Made by a program: the position numbers and the translations under genes. DNA of 64,000 nucleotides from Seleniibacterium sp963677135 (GTDB taxonomy: Bacteria; Desulfobacterota; Desulfuromonadia; Desulfuromonadales; Geopsychrobacteraceae). This document shows, piece by piece, positions 49,330 through 58,221 of this stretch (its first letter is position 1; each line of letters starts with the position of its first letter). The stretch is from assembly GCA_963677135.2 (NCBI GenBank), contig CAXXLS010000017.1:496001-560000 (forward strand), written 5' to 3'. The notes under the pieces were generated by a model. The model saw nothing but the letters and a program-made list of their open reading frames with translations. It was not told the DNA's origin and did no database searches.

Positions 49330-49839
49330 GTGAAAAAGTTCATCAAGAGTTTGAATAGGGGCCTGACCCTGTTGGCCAGGGTTCTGGTCGGACTCTCTTT
49401 CAGTGTGCTGATCGTATCCGTAACCATCCAGGTTCTTGGTCGCAGCGGGTTTTTCGATTCCCCGGTCTGGACGGAGGAACTGACCCGGTTTGCATTGCTT
49501 TACCTGACCGCTTTCGGGGTCGGGGTCTCTCTGCTGACCGGTGACCTGGTCAATGTCGATATCGTCTGCGATGCTTTGCCGGGACGAATCCCCTGGTTTC
49601 TGAAACTGGTCTCCGCCTGCATCATTGCGTTCCTGAGTTATTCGTTGATCGGGCCCGCCTGGCAGTTCACCTCCATCGGCGCATTTCAAACCTCGCCAGC
49701 TCTCGGCTGGCAGATGAATTACATTCACGCGAGTGTTTTCTGTCTGCTGGTATCGCTGTTTATCTTTGCCCTGATTCGCATCAGTCATTTGTTAATAGAC
49801 CTTTCACCGGATTATCAAAAGCAGGAGACGACAGAATGA
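49330..49839 (+). CDS. TRAP transporter small permease, DctQ family
   Basis: A 169-residue four-helix membrane protein, the small subunit of the TRAP carrier. Hydrophobic segments lie at about residues 12-34, 50-68, 88-110 and 128-150. The DctQ pattern SVTIQVLGRSGFFDSPVWTEELTRFALLYLTAFGVGVSL is clear. The start is a GTG at 49330 with GAGG about 7 bp upstream, 127 bp after the binding-protein gene. Its stop overlaps the DctM start by 4 bp, the usual coupling of these subunits. Confidence 0.9.
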   Translation: MKKFIKSLNRGLTLLARVLVGLSFSVLIVSVTIQVLGRSGFFDSPVWTEELTRFALLYLTAFGVGVSLLTGDLVNVDIVCDALPGRIPWFLKLVSACIIAFLSYSLIGPAWQFTSIGAFQTSPALGWQMNYIHASVFCLLVSLFIFALIRISHLLIDLSPDYQKQETTE

Positions 49840-51113
49840 ACCTGGCTATCTTGATTGGCGTGTTTGTTGGTGGGCTGGTCATCGGATTGCCCGTAGCCAT
49901 TACCCTGGGGTTCGCATCATTCTGCTACCTGTTGGCCGCCGATATCCCCCTGGTGGTCATGCCTCAAAAAATGTATGCCGGCATTGATGTTTTTGTGCTG
50001 CTCTGCATTCCCGGCTTTATTCTCGCCGGGAACCTGATGAACAATGGAGGTATCACCGAACGAATCATCCGGTTTGCCGATGGCCTGGTCGGTTGGGTGC
50101 GTGGCGGCCTCGGGCTGACGAATGTCGCGGCTTCCATGCTCTTCGGCGGCATTTCTGGAACTGCGGTCGCCGATGCTGCGTCCATCGGTGGGGTGATGAT
50201 CCCCGGCATGAAGAAAGCGGGCTACCCGGCTGATTTTTCGGCAGCAGTGACCGCTGCGTCATCAACCGTAGGGCCGATCATCCCTCCGAGCGTTCCCATG
50301 ATCATTGTCGGCGCTCTGTCCGGAATCTCTGTTGGCCAGATGTTCGTGGCCGGGGCGCTGCCCGGGATTTTGCTTGGGGTTGCGATGCTTATTGCGACCT
50401 ACCTGATCGCCTCGCGGAATAAATTCCCGCGTCAAAAATGGCGGGGCTTTGCCGAGGTCGGCCGTTCCTTTGTCGGCGCCTTCTGGGCACTGGCCATGTC
50501 GGCCCTCATTATCGGCGGGATGATCAGCGGCTTGATGACACCAACCGAAACCGCCGTTATCGCCTGTATTTACGCCATTATTGTCGGAGTCTTCTTTTAT
50601 CGCGAGCTGCCGGTCAAAGCGATTCCGAAAATCCTTGTTGACAGTGCCGTTTCATCTGCGGCAATCCTGGTTCTGGTCGGTTTCGCCAACGTCTTTGGCT
50701 GGATCCTGGTCTCGGAACGCATTCCCCAGATGATTGCGGATTCCGTATTGTCGATAACCAATAATAAATATCTGATCATTCTGCTGATCAACCTGCTGCT
50801 GCTGTTTGTCGGTATGTTCATGGAGACTATCGCCGCACTGATTATTCTTTTTGTTCCGTTGCTGACCCTTGCTCAGGGGGTCGGTATCGAGCCGCTGCAC
50901 TTTGCGACGTTCGCCGTTCTCAACCTGATGATCGGGCTGACTACGCCGCCGGTCGGCGTGTGTCTGTTTGTCTGTGCCAATATTGCAGAGTTGCCGCTCA
51001 GTTCCGTTATCAAGGCGATCATGCCGTTTATCATTACCAATCTTATCGTCCTGCTTCTGGTCTCCTATATCCCCGAAATCTCGACCTGGCTGCCAGGATT
51101 GCTGGCTGATTAA
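49836..51113 (+). CDS. TRAP transporter large permease, DctM family
   Basis: A 425-residue protein with about twelve hydrophobic segments, the sodium-driven transport subunit. Landmarks are the start LVIGLPVAITLGFASFCYLL, PGFILAGNLMNNGGITERI, NVAASMLFGGISGTAVADAASIGGVMIPGMKKAGY, AASSTVGPIIPPSVPMIIVG and LTTPPVGVCLFVCANIA. Its ATG lies in the DctQ stop (ATGA). It is followed by the IdnD-like dehydrogenase gene after 21 bp, so transport and first oxidation of the substrate are probably made from one mRNA. Confidence 0.94.
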   Translation: MNLAILIGVFVGGLVIGLPVAITLGFASFCYLLAADIPLVVMPQKMYAGIDVFVLLCIPGFILAGNLMNNGGITERIIRFADGLVGWVRGGLGLTNVAASMLFGGISGTAVADAASIGGVMIPGMKKAGYPADFSAAVTAASSTVGPIIPPSVPMIIVGALSGISVGQMFVAGALPGILLGVAMLIATYLIASRNKFPRQKWRGFAEVGRSFVGAFWALAMSALIIGGMISGLMTPTETAVIACIYAIIVGVFFYRELPVKAIPKILVDSAVSSAAILVLVGFANVFGWILVSERIPQMIADSVLSITNNKYLIILLINLLLLFVGMFMETIAALIILFVPLLTLAQGVGIEPLHFATFAVLNLMIGLTTPPVGVCLFVCANIAELPLSSVIKAIMPFIITNLIVLLLVSYIPEISTWLPGLLAD

Positions 51114-51134
51114 CACTGTTTTGGAGCTGTCCCT

Positions 51135-52172
51135 ATGGAATCACGCGTCTGTCGTTTGTACGGTCAAGAAAATCTTAAAATTGAAACCGATCAGGTGAAC
51201 CCGCCAGGTACCGGCCAGGTTCTGGTCAAAGTCGGCCGGGGGGGGATCTGCGGTTCCGATCTTCACTACTACCTGCACGGCGGCTTCGGGACCGTGCGGG
51301 TGAAGGAACCGATCATCATGGGGCATGAATTCGCCGGGACCGTTGCAGCCCTGGGCGATGGCGTGAAGGGATTGCAGGTCGGAGACAAGGTCGGGGTCAA
51401 CCCCAGCCAGCCCTGCGGACAATGCAGTTACTGCCAAGAAGGTTTGTTTCAGCATTGTCTGGACATGCATTTCATCGGTTCGGCCATGAGGCTGCCTCAC
51501 GAACAGGGAGGTTTTCGGGAATACCTTGTTATCGGTGCCGAGCAGTGCATAAAGGGGAGCGATGAGACTTCCATCGCCGAGCTGGCCTGCGCCGAACCTC
51601 TGGCTGTCTGCCTGCATGCCGCCAAAAGTGCCGAGCTGGCCGGAAAAAAAGTCCTGGTCAACGGGGCCGGCCCCATCGGCGCCTTGTGTGTCGCAGTCGC
51701 CAGACATCATGGCGCCGCTGAGATCGTCGTCGTCGATCTGTTTGACAAGACTCTGTCAGTCGCCAAAGCTCTCGGGGCTGACAAACTGATCAACGTGAGT
51801 ACTGCAAAGGATCCCCTCGCCGTTTACGCCGAGGGCAAGGGGTATTTCGACATCATTTTTGAGTGTTCGGCTGCGCAACCCGCTATCGAGAATGTTTTTC
51901 AGGTGATCAGACCCCAGGGCACGATCATTCAGGTCGGGGTGAGCGGAAACATGACTTTCCCGATGAACATGCTCGTCGGTAAGGAGGTCAGATGGATCGG
52001 CAGTCAGCGTTTCCACGGCGAATATGCCGAGGCGGTCAGGCTGATCAGTGAGCAAAAGATCGATGTGAAACCGATCATCACCGACGTCTTTTCGATGGAT
52101 TCCGTCCTTGACGCCATCAAAGCGGCGACGGATCGCTCCCGGTCTGTCAAGGTCCAGGTCGATTTCGGCTAG
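51135..52172 (+). CDS. zinc-dependent sugar-acid dehydrogenase, IdnD-like (L-idonate / L-gulonate 5-dehydrogenase)
   Basis: A 345-residue medium-chain dehydrogenase. It has the catalytic-zinc region GGICGSDLHYYLHGGFG, GHEFAGTV, the structural-zinc cysteines CGQCSYCQEGLFQHC, and the NAD-binding VLVNGAGPIGALCVAVARHHG ending in VDLFDKTLSVAKALGAD. The overall pattern, especially SDLHYYLHGGFGTVRVKEPIIMGHE, is that of L-idonate 5-dehydrogenase. E. coli relatives also oxidise L-gulonate at C5 to D-fructuronate, the substrate of UxuB encoded next door, so that reaction would fit this cluster well; this is inference. GGAG lies about 8 bp before the ATG. Confidence 0.85.
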   Translation: MESRVCRLYGQENLKIETDQVNPPGTGQVLVKVGRGGICGSDLHYYLHGGFGTVRVKEPIIMGHEFAGTVAALGDGVKGLQVGDKVGVNPSQPCGQCSYCQEGLFQHCLDMHFIGSAMRLPHEQGGFREYLVIGAEQCIKGSDETSIAELACAEPLAVCLHAAKSAELAGKKVLVNGAGPIGALCVAVARHHGAAEIVVVDLFDKTLSVAKALGADKLINVSTAKDPLAVYAEGKGYFDIIFECSAAQPAIENVFQVIRPQGTIIQVGVSGNMTFPMNMLVGKEVRWIGSQRFHGEYAEAVRLISEQKIDVKPIITDVFSMDSVLDAIKAATDRSRSVKVQVDFG

Positions 52173-52285
52173 CAATCTCCGAGCAGGAAACCGCAGCGGC
52201 CGTTTTCGATGTCGTTTCCTGCCGGGTGGATGACTATCCTGTTGCTGAAAGACTCCCTTCTTTTCTGATGAGTGCAGGTCGTTTT

Positions 52286-53392
52286 ATGGCAGTTACGGAA
52301 AAACATCATGCGGATGAAAAGCATTGGGCCAGAATCTCTCGCCGGTCTGCCGAACGCTTTGTGCGGGACGCACTGCTTGCGGCCGGGGCCGACCTTGCGT
52401 CTGCCGATGCGGTCACGCGTTCCCTGGTCGGCGCCTCCTTGCGGGGAGTGGACAGTCACGGTTTGAGGCTCCTGCCTCACTATCTCGCCGTTCTTGAGGG
52501 CGGTCGCATCAATGGGCGGCCGGTCATGAATTTCACTCCCAGGCTTGCGGCGACGGGGGTTCTCGATGCGGACGACGGTTTCGGTCATTATGCCGGGTAT
52601 CGTGCCATCGAGGAGGGAATCCTGCTGGCCGAGAAGGTTGGTATCGGTGCCGTCGCGGTTGTCAATTCCTCCCATTTCGGTGCTGCTGGCAGTTATACCC
52701 TCGCTGCTGCCGAAGCCGGCTATATCGGGATGGCCTTCAGCAATTCCGACAAACTGGTGCTGGCTCATGACGGCGTCCAGCCTTTCCACGGGACCAACCC
52801 CATCAGTGTCGCGGCTCCGGTCAAAGACTCTGACCCGTATCTTCTCGACATGGCGACCAGTTCCATTCCGTTCAATCGGGTTCTTCATTATCAGACCATC
52901 GGCCGCGAGCTTCCCGGCGAAGTGGCTGTTGATGACCAGGGCCGGATGACGACGGATCCTCACGCTTCAACGGCTCTTCTCCCCCTCGGGGGCTTGACCT
53001 ACGGCTACAAGGGCGCCGCTCTTGCCGGGTTGTGCGAGCTGTTCGGCTGCATGTTGACCGGAATGGGCTTCAGTCATCAGTTATTGCCGTTTCATGGCGA
53101 GGACATGAGCACCAGGCGTCATCTCGGACATTTCTTCCTGGTGATAAAACCGGAAGCTTTCATCGATACCAGTGTTTTTGACGAGCAGATGAGTCTCTAT
53201 CTGAATGATTTGAGACGCCAGGGCGCCATGCCGGGTTGCCGGGTGATGGCTCCCGGTGATCGCGAATGGACTGTCCAACGGGATCGCTCGGCCAAAGGGA
53301 TTCCTGTCGATCCCGTCCTGTTAGAGCGGTTCGGCGAATTTGCACGCAGGTTCAATCTTCCCGCAGTTCAGCCGGTGGGGGAGTGTTCATAA
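52286..53392 (+). CDS. Ldh family (malate/lactate/ureidoglycolate dehydrogenase type) oxidoreductase
   Basis: NAD(P)-dependent 2-hydroxyacid or keto-acid reductase of the YiaK/AllD/ComC family, unrelated to classical Rossmann lactate dehydrogenases. Family blocks are SLRGVDSHGLRLLPHYL with the catalytic His, GFGHYAGYRAIEEGI, AVAVVNSSHFGAAGSYTLAA, GTNPISVAAPV and GGLTYGYKGAALAGLCELFG. Starts at 52226, 52268 and 52286 are all open; I prefer the ATG at 52286, with CAGGTC upstream, giving 368 residues. YiaK, a member linked to a TRAP transporter in E. coli, reduces 2,3-diketo-L-gulonate, so a sugar-acid substrate is plausible here. It is the last gene of the TRAP operon and converges on the DUF924 gene. 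Confidence 0.87.
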   Translation: MAVTEKHHADEKHWARISRRSAERFVRDALLAAGADLASADAVTRSLVGASLRGVDSHGLRLLPHYLAVLEGGRINGRPVMNFTPRLAATGVLDADDGFGHYAGYRAIEEGILLAEKVGIGAVAVVNSSHFGAAGSYTLAAAEAGYIGMAFSNSDKLVLAHDGVQPFHGTNPISVAAPVKDSDPYLLDMATSSIPFNRVLHYQTIGRELPGEVAVDDQGRMTTDPHASTALLPLGGLTYGYKGAALAGLCELFGCMLTGMGFSHQLLPFHGEDMSTRRHLGHFFLVIKPEAFIDTSVFDEQMSLYLNDLRRQGAMPGCRVMAPGDREWTVQRDRSAKGIPVDPVLLERFGEFARRFNLPAVQPVGECS

Positions 53393-53397
53393 AACCA

Positions 53398-53946
53398 CTA
53401 GAAACGCGATCCCGGACCTTTCAGGAATTCCAGTTCTTCCGGGGTCGATATCCTTTTCAGGGCCTGGTTGCGGTGTGGGTAGCGCCCGAATCTGCAGATA
53501 ATCTCATAGTGTCGCTTTTCAAATTCCAGACTCTTCTCCAGTCCTTTGCGGGCGAATAACCTCATGGCGATCTGGTGAATCTCCATCGATTCGCTGTGCA
53601 TGAAGGGCATGTACAAAAAGGTTTTCTCCTGCTCTTCAAGGGCCAGGTCCACTCCTTGGGCTATGGCCTCCTGGGCCAGGGCCAGAGCCAGGGGATCGGC
53701 GGCGAATGCCGCAGCGTTCTCGCGAAACATGTTGCGTGAAAACTGGTCAAGGATGAGAACCTCGGCCAATCGTCCCTGCGGCGACTGCCGCCAGGCAAAT
53801 AATTCGCATGCTTTGGCACGGGCGTGCAACCTGGCGAATCTGCCCCTTATATACGCATCAAAATCAGGATCTTTCAGCCACCATTGACTTGGTTCCGTCT
53901 CTTTGAACCAGAAGTCCAGAATCTCATCCCACTCTGCGGTTTCCAT
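53398..53946 (-). CDS. DUF924 family protein
   Basis: A 182-residue protein of the helical DUF924 family: EILDFWFKETEPSQWWLKDPDFDAYI, GRLAEVLILDQFSRNMFR, EEQEKTFLYMPFMHSESME and FGRYPHRNQALKRISTPEELEFL. It is predicted cytoplasmic with a TPR-like all-helical fold and unknown function. It ends 5 bp from the convergent Ldh-family gene, without a terminator hairpin between them. No context links it to the neighbouring sugar-acid operon. Confidence 0.88.
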   Translation of the reverse strand: METAEWDEILDFWFKETEPSQWWLKDPDFDAYIRGRFARLHARAKACELFAWRQSPQGRLAEVLILDQFSRNMFRENAAAFAADPLALALAQEAIAQGVDLALEEQEKTFLYMPFMHSESMEIHQIAMRLFARKGLEKSLEFEKRHYEIICRFGRYPHRNQALKRISTPEELEFLKGPGSRF

Positions 53947-54127
53947 ACTCGGCCCCCTGTTTGAAAAATGTCACGCCTCACGACCGGCGCGAGAGGTCTT
54001 CAAACTTTCATTGTAGCGCATCAGACTGCTGCAATGAAAATCGGTCCCGCATTGCAATGTTCACGGGTTTGGTTTTAATCTGTGGAGAAACGTCGTGCGT
54101 GAGTATTGCTTTTTAACGGAGGATCCC

Positions 54128-54601
54128 ATGGCCGATATCAGCAGAACTGAAGATGCCCTGATTGACCTGAGCGGCGAGCCGAGCTGGACCGCTTTTGACG
54201 CCCCGGCCCTGGTGGGCGCGTCGTTGCGTTTTGTCTCCGGGGAGCCGAACGGGAACCGCTACCGAGTGCGCTACTACCGGAATGAGAACAAGTGTCTGCG
54301 CGCCAGGGTCTGGTTCGGTCCTGAAACTGAAGGACCAGCCGGACACTGCCATGGCGGATCCATGGCGGCCGTCCTGGATGAAGTCCTGGGCCTGGCCGCC
54401 TGGACGGAGGGGTATCCGGTTGTCGTCGGTCACCTGAACGTCAGTTTCCGCAATATGCTGCCCCTTGGTCAGGTCGTCACGGTCGAAAGCCGGGTTGTGG
54501 CCGTTGAGGGGCGTAAAGTGACAGTCAGCGGCCGGATCTGCTCAGGCGAAGTGGTTTATGCCGAGGCCGAATGTCTTTGTATCACGGTGTCCAAGGGTTG
54601 A
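54128..54601 (+). CDS. PaaI family hot-dog thioesterase
   Basis: A 157-residue acyl-CoA thioesterase of the hot-dog fold. The active-site segment is GPAGHCHGGSMAAVLDEVLGLAAW, where the HGG(S) and Asp/Glu positions match PaaI-type enzymes. It is followed by VVVGHLNVSFRNMLPLGQVVTVESRVVAVEGRKVTVSGRI. The ATG at 54128 has GGAGG 7 bp upstream; a GTG at 54095 would add 11 residues without family match. The natural acyl-CoA is unknown. It is monocistronic. Confidence 0.85.
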   Translation: MADISRTEDALIDLSGEPSWTAFDAPALVGASLRFVSGEPNGNRYRVRYYRNENKCLRARVWFGPETEGPAGHCHGGSMAAVLDEVLGLAAWTEGYPVVVGHLNVSFRNMLPLGQVVTVESRVVAVEGRKVTVSGRICSGEVVYAEAECLCITVSKG

Positions 54602-54632
54602 CCTGGAGGCTGCCTGGGGGGACGCGATGGTA

Positions 54633-55007
54633 TTATTCTTCTGCCTGATGGGGGAGATATCTTCTCAGCAGGAGACCGATCAGCGCACCACAGGCGATTC
54701 CGGCGCTGTTCGCGGCAAAATCAAGCCATTCCGCATAACGGTTGACGTAGGGCTGGATGAGTTCGATCAGTCCGCTGCCCAGAATGAAAAACAGGCCGGC
54801 AAGGAGCCAGCAGGCGGGCTTGCGAACTGCGACCGGGATCATGACCATGGTGTAGGCGATAAAATGATGGGTCTTATCCGTTCCCGGTATGACCGGTAAG
54901 GCAGGAAGCGGCCACAGAGACAGCAGAATAACGGCCATAAAGAGAGCTGCCGAGCACGCCAGCCAGTAGCGGTTCAATAGTTTGAGTCCTTCCGAAAAAA
55001 ACACCAT
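54633..55007 (-). CDS. VanZ family membrane protein
   Basis: A 124-residue protein with four hydrophobic segments (about 14-32, 48-62, 64-82, 94-114). The VanZ-like pattern DKTHHFIAYTMVMIPVAV, GLIELIQPYVNRYAEWLDFAANSAGIACGALIG is clear. VanZ relatives are membrane proteins of poorly known function; no vancomycin-resistance genes are present, so resistance is not implied. It starts 15 bp after the stop of the upstream membrane-protein gene on the same strand and is probably cotranscribed. Confidence 0.85.
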   Translation of the reverse strand: MVFFSEGLKLLNRYWLACSAALFMAVILLSLWPLPALPVIPGTDKTHHFIAYTMVMIPVAVRKPACWLLAGLFFILGSGLIELIQPYVNRYAEWLDFAANSAGIACGALIGLLLRRYLPHQAEE

Positions 55008-55022
55008 GACATTGGCCGGAGC

Positions 55023-55868
55023 TTAGCTGTCTGAGCCGGGCCTGACGTTTGACTGACCATTGTTGCGGCTGTCTTCAAGGATCTGGATGTCCGCCTCGTC
55101 GTCAGTGAGAAGCTTCGCTTTTTCAGAAGCTGCCAGGATTCCGGTATCATGGGACTGGTTGAGAATTTTTCCTTCCTTGTTCAGCATCGTCCCGTCTTCG
55201 AGCATGACCATGCCGAACTGTTCCATCAGTTGCATCCGGTACTGATGGTCCGATTTAAGGGTCTCCTGGCGTAAGCGAAAACTCAGAATCATCCAGATGA
55301 TAAGGCCCCCGGCCAGGAGAAGAAGAATCCCGATAAACGTGAAGAACAGGTATTTCGCAACTCCGGAACCTATCTGCAGGGCGTAAAAGGCAATATCGTC
55401 CAGTTTATAGATCAGGACGGAGCCGGCAATCAGCAGAACCATACCTCCCAGGAAGGGGAGTCGGTAGATCAGCTGCAGAAAAGAGACGGTGCGTTGCCCT
55501 TTTTCCCAGGTGCCAAGAACTCTGGGATCGAAGCCGTTATCGATGGATTCCCTGAAGAAAAAGCGGTTGAAGGTCAGCAGGATAATTCCAAAGATGAAGG
55601 TAATGGCGATGGGGGTGATAAAGGTTGCGAACAGGTAAGGTTTCCAGGGGAAAACCGATCCCGGGGAGGCCAGATGGCTGACGAAACAGAAGAAGAAGAC
55701 CCCCCCCTCAATGACCAGCATGGTGGTCAGGTAATTGAAGAACAGGTGCTTGATCTCCTGTGGTTCAAAGGTATCCGCGATGCCGCCGTTGCCAGCCTCT
55801 TTTGCGGAAGGTTTTGGCTCTTCAGCAGTGTTTTTTCTGCCCTTGTTTTCAATTCTCAGCATCTTCAT
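55023..55868 (-). CDS. membrane protein of unknown function
   Basis: I do not recognise a family. In the 281-residue form (start 55868) the N-terminal 45 residues are charged, followed by two helices (about 48-70, LFFNYLTTMLVIEGGVFFFCF, and 80-105). A charged loop with NRFFFRESIDNGFDPRVLGTWEKGQRT and two more helices (about 143-165 and 180-210) follow. An acidic, cytoplasmic C-terminal tail contains MVMLEDGTMLNKEGKILNQSHD. The tail with its DDEADIQILEDSRN end could be a protein-contact region. A longer in-frame start at 56015 adds another hydrophobic stretch; a G-rich ribosome site favours 55868 only weakly. It pairs with the VanZ gene. Confidence 0.65.
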   Translation of the reverse strand: MKMLRIENKGRKNTAEEPKPSAKEAGNGGIADTFEPQEIKHLFFNYLTTMLVIEGGVFFFCFVSHLASPGSVFPWKPYLFATFITPIAITFIFGIILLTFNRFFFRESIDNGFDPRVLGTWEKGQRTVSFLQLIYRLPFLGGMVLLIAGSVLIYKLDDIAFYALQIGSGVAKYLFFTFIGILLLLAGGLIIWMILSFRLRQETLKSDHQYRMQLMEQFGMVMLEDGTMLNKEGKILNQSHDTGILAASEKAKLLTDDEADIQILEDSRNNGQSNVRPGSDS

Positions 55869-56208
55869 AGGCGTCAGGCCCCCCTGTTTCCCCCTCGGAA
55901 AATCGGACTCATAGCATACCGGCATGGTGAAGACAATGTCATAAAACAGGAACGGCATTATACCGTTTAGTGACTGGCTGATTGCAACAAGAAAATAATC
56001 CCTCACCAGCACCACCGGATAAAGGGTGCAGCTGCTATGCCCTTCTCGGGTAGAGCGTCAGTGCCTCGGCAGAGATCATTACGCAGGAGATTTTCATGGT
56101 GAGTTATCTGTGAATTCCTGCTACATTGACGCATATTTTATGTCATGTACATGATTCCTCAAGGCTACCTTTCAACTCTTTTTTTAAAGAAATGACGAGG
56201 AGGCCTTC
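55869..56208. other. 340-bp region between the membrane-protein gene and the flavin oxidoreductase gene
   Basis: The left part may still code if the membrane protein starts at 56015. The right part holds a possible promoter toward the oxidoreductase, TTGACG (56126-56131) with TACATG (56148-56153) at 16-bp spacing. I see no other gene, repeat or RNA. Confidence 0.45.
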
Positions 56209-58155
56209 ATGAAACGGAAGTATCCCCACCTTTGCCGGCCCATCACTCTTGGCAATGTGGTCTTTCGCAACCGGATGTTTTCTGCCCCGATGGGGGGGAC
56301 CGATATAACCGCCGACGGCTGTATCGGACGAGGATCCACAGCCTTTTATGAACTGCGGTCCAAAGGGGGAGCTGCCGCGGTAACCGTCAGCGAGCTGATG
56401 GTTCATCCCGAGACCGACGGTTCCCACGCTTTCCATATCGACCTGAAAACGCCCGGATCCCTGTCAGGTTTTGCCTACACGGCCGATGCCATCCGTCGGC
56501 ACGGGGCCATCCCCAGTGTCGAACTCTCCCATTCCGGACAATATGCCGGAACCTACCTGACGGATCGGGGAAAAAAGACCTCTTTGGCACAATATGGCCC
56601 AAGTGATGGTGTTCGTCCCGACGGCATTCCCGTCAAAGCCCTGACCCGGAATCAGCTTGACGACATCGTCAGGGCCTACGGGGAAGCGGCGGCCCTGGTC
56701 AAGCGAGCGGGATTTGAAATGGTCATGGTGCATGGCGGTCACGGTTGGCTGATCAACCAGTTTCTCTCTCCCCATTTCAATAAGCGGACTGACAGCTACG
56801 GCGGCTCACTGGAGAACCGGGCGCGGCTCGCTTGCGAAGTCCTCGACAGCGTTCGTTCCGCGGTCGGTCCGGGATTCCCCATCGAATTCAGAATGAGCGG
56901 GTCTGAACTGTTCGAAGGCGGCTATACCATCGAGGGTGGTATCGAAATCGCAAAACTGATCGAGGGCCGGATCGATCTGCTTCATGTCTCGGCCGGAACC
57001 TACCAGGCCGGTTTTGCCAAAACCCACCCCTCGATGTTTCTGCCCCATGGCTGCAATGCCTACCTGGCGGCGGCTATCAAGCCACATGTCAGGGTCCCGG
57101 TGGCGACCATCGGCGGCCTCAATGATCCAGGCATGATGGAAGAGATCATCGCGGCCGGGAAAGCCGATGTCGTCGAAATGGCCAGAGCCCTGCTTGCTGA
57201 TCATGAACTGCCCCAAAAAGTGATGCTCAACCGTGATGAGACGATTATCAAGTGTCTGCGCTGCTTCACCTGCATGGCGGAGCGGGCGGTGACGGCGACC
57301 CGCCGGTGCGCGGTGAACCCGCTGATCGGGCGGGAGCTTGATGGAACTGAAATTCATCCGAGTCGGACCCCTGCCAAGATCATGATCGCCGGGGCCGGCC
57401 CCGGTGGTCTGAAGGCGGCCATCACCGCGGCCCGGCGAGGGCATCAGACCATTCTCTGTGAAAAGACTGATACGGTCGGTGGAATTCTGAACTGTGAAAG
57501 GGCCATTCCGTTCAAACACGAGATGTATGAGCTGGGAGTGACCCTGGGGCGGCTCGCCGCAGATGCCGGGGTCGAAATAAGGTTCAATACCGAGGTCACC
57601 CCGGACTATGTCGAAGCCGAAAATGTAGACGCCCTGATCGTCGCCATCGGCTCTGAGCCCCGTCTTCCTGCGTTGCCGGGGATCGACGGAGACAATGTCA
57701 TAACCGTGAACGATTATCATCTCAGGCAGGACCAGGTTCGGGACAGGGTCGCGATCATCGGGGGCGGTCTGTCCGGTTGCGAACTGGCGCTGCACCTGGC
57801 CAGACAGGGAAAGCGGGTTGAGCTTATCGAAATGCGCGATGACCTGGCCGTTGACTGTAACATCCGCCATCGACCGATCCTCCTGAAGGAGCTGGAACAG
57901 GCGGTCGTGACGCATACCGGGACCATGGCCCTGGAGATCCGTAAGGACGGGGTGCTCTGCAATAACGCCCGGGGGGAGCGCGAACTGATCAGCGCTGAAA
58001 CGATCCTGTGCGCTGCCGGCCAGAGAGCCCGGCAGGAAGAAGCCGCGACCTTTGTGGATGCGGCCCCCCTGGTCAGGTTTATTGGTGATTGTGTTCGCCC
58101 GGCCAATATCACCACGGCCGTTTATCATGGCTATCATGCGGCGCTGGATATCTGA
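56209..58155 (+). CDS. FAD/FMN/4Fe-4S NADH:flavin oxidoreductase (2,4-dienoyl-CoA reductase / old yellow enzyme type)
   Basis: A 648-residue two-part enzyme. Residues 1-365 are an old-yellow-enzyme TIM barrel binding FMN (CRPITLGNVVFRNRMFSAPMG, PSVELSHSGQYAG, MVMVHGGHGWLINQFLSPHFNKRTDSYGGSLENRARL, ATIGGLNDPGM, VEMARALLADHELP). Residues about 345-370 bind a 4Fe-4S cluster (CLRCFTCMAERAVTATRRC). The C-terminal part has a FAD motif (MIAGAGPGGLKAAITAARRGH) and an NAD motif (VAIIGGGLSGCELALHLARQG). The layout is that of DCR, trimethylamine dehydrogenase and bile-acid enoate reductases. The substrate, probably an enoate or enone, is unknown. GAGGAGG lies before the ATG. Confidence 0.9.
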   Translation: MKRKYPHLCRPITLGNVVFRNRMFSAPMGGTDITADGCIGRGSTAFYELRSKGGAAAVTVSELMVHPETDGSHAFHIDLKTPGSLSGFAYTADAIRRHGAIPSVELSHSGQYAGTYLTDRGKKTSLAQYGPSDGVRPDGIPVKALTRNQLDDIVRAYGEAAALVKRAGFEMVMVHGGHGWLINQFLSPHFNKRTDSYGGSLENRARLACEVLDSVRSAVGPGFPIEFRMSGSELFEGGYTIEGGIEIAKLIEGRIDLLHVSAGTYQAGFAKTHPSMFLPHGCNAYLAAAIKPHVRVPVATIGGLNDPGMMEEIIAAGKADVVEMARALLADHELPQKVMLNRDETIIKCLRCFTCMAERAVTATRRCAVNPLIGRELDGTEIHPSRTPAKIMIAGAGPGGLKAAITAARRGHQTILCEKTDTVGGILNCERAIPFKHEMYELGVTLGRLAADAGVEIRFNTEVTPDYVEAENVDALIVAIGSEPRLPALPGIDGDNVITVNDYHLRQDQVRDRVAIIGGGLSGCELALHLARQGKRVELIEMRDDLAVDCNIRHRPILLKELEQAVVTHTGTMALEIRKDGVLCNNARGERELISAETILCAAGQRARQEEAATFVDAAPLVRFIGDCVRPANITTAVYHGYHAALDI

Positions 58156-58194
58156 TCCCGGGGAGGGTTTGCATGGGACGCCTACCGACCTCAG

Positions 58195-58221
58195 AAGCTC
58201 CGCTGCCGGCGGGAGCTTTTT
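58195..58221 (+). terminator. short intrinsic terminator after the flavin oxidoreductase gene
   Basis: Seven-bp stem AAGCTCC / GGAGCTT with a 10-nt GC-rich loop and a short T-run, ending at the stop codon of the convergent molybdoenzyme gene. Confidence 0.6.

Noticed and set aside
54633..55007. Vancomycin resistance
   Set aside because: Only a VanZ-like membrane protein is present, with no vanHAX or regulatory genes; the family is common without resistance.
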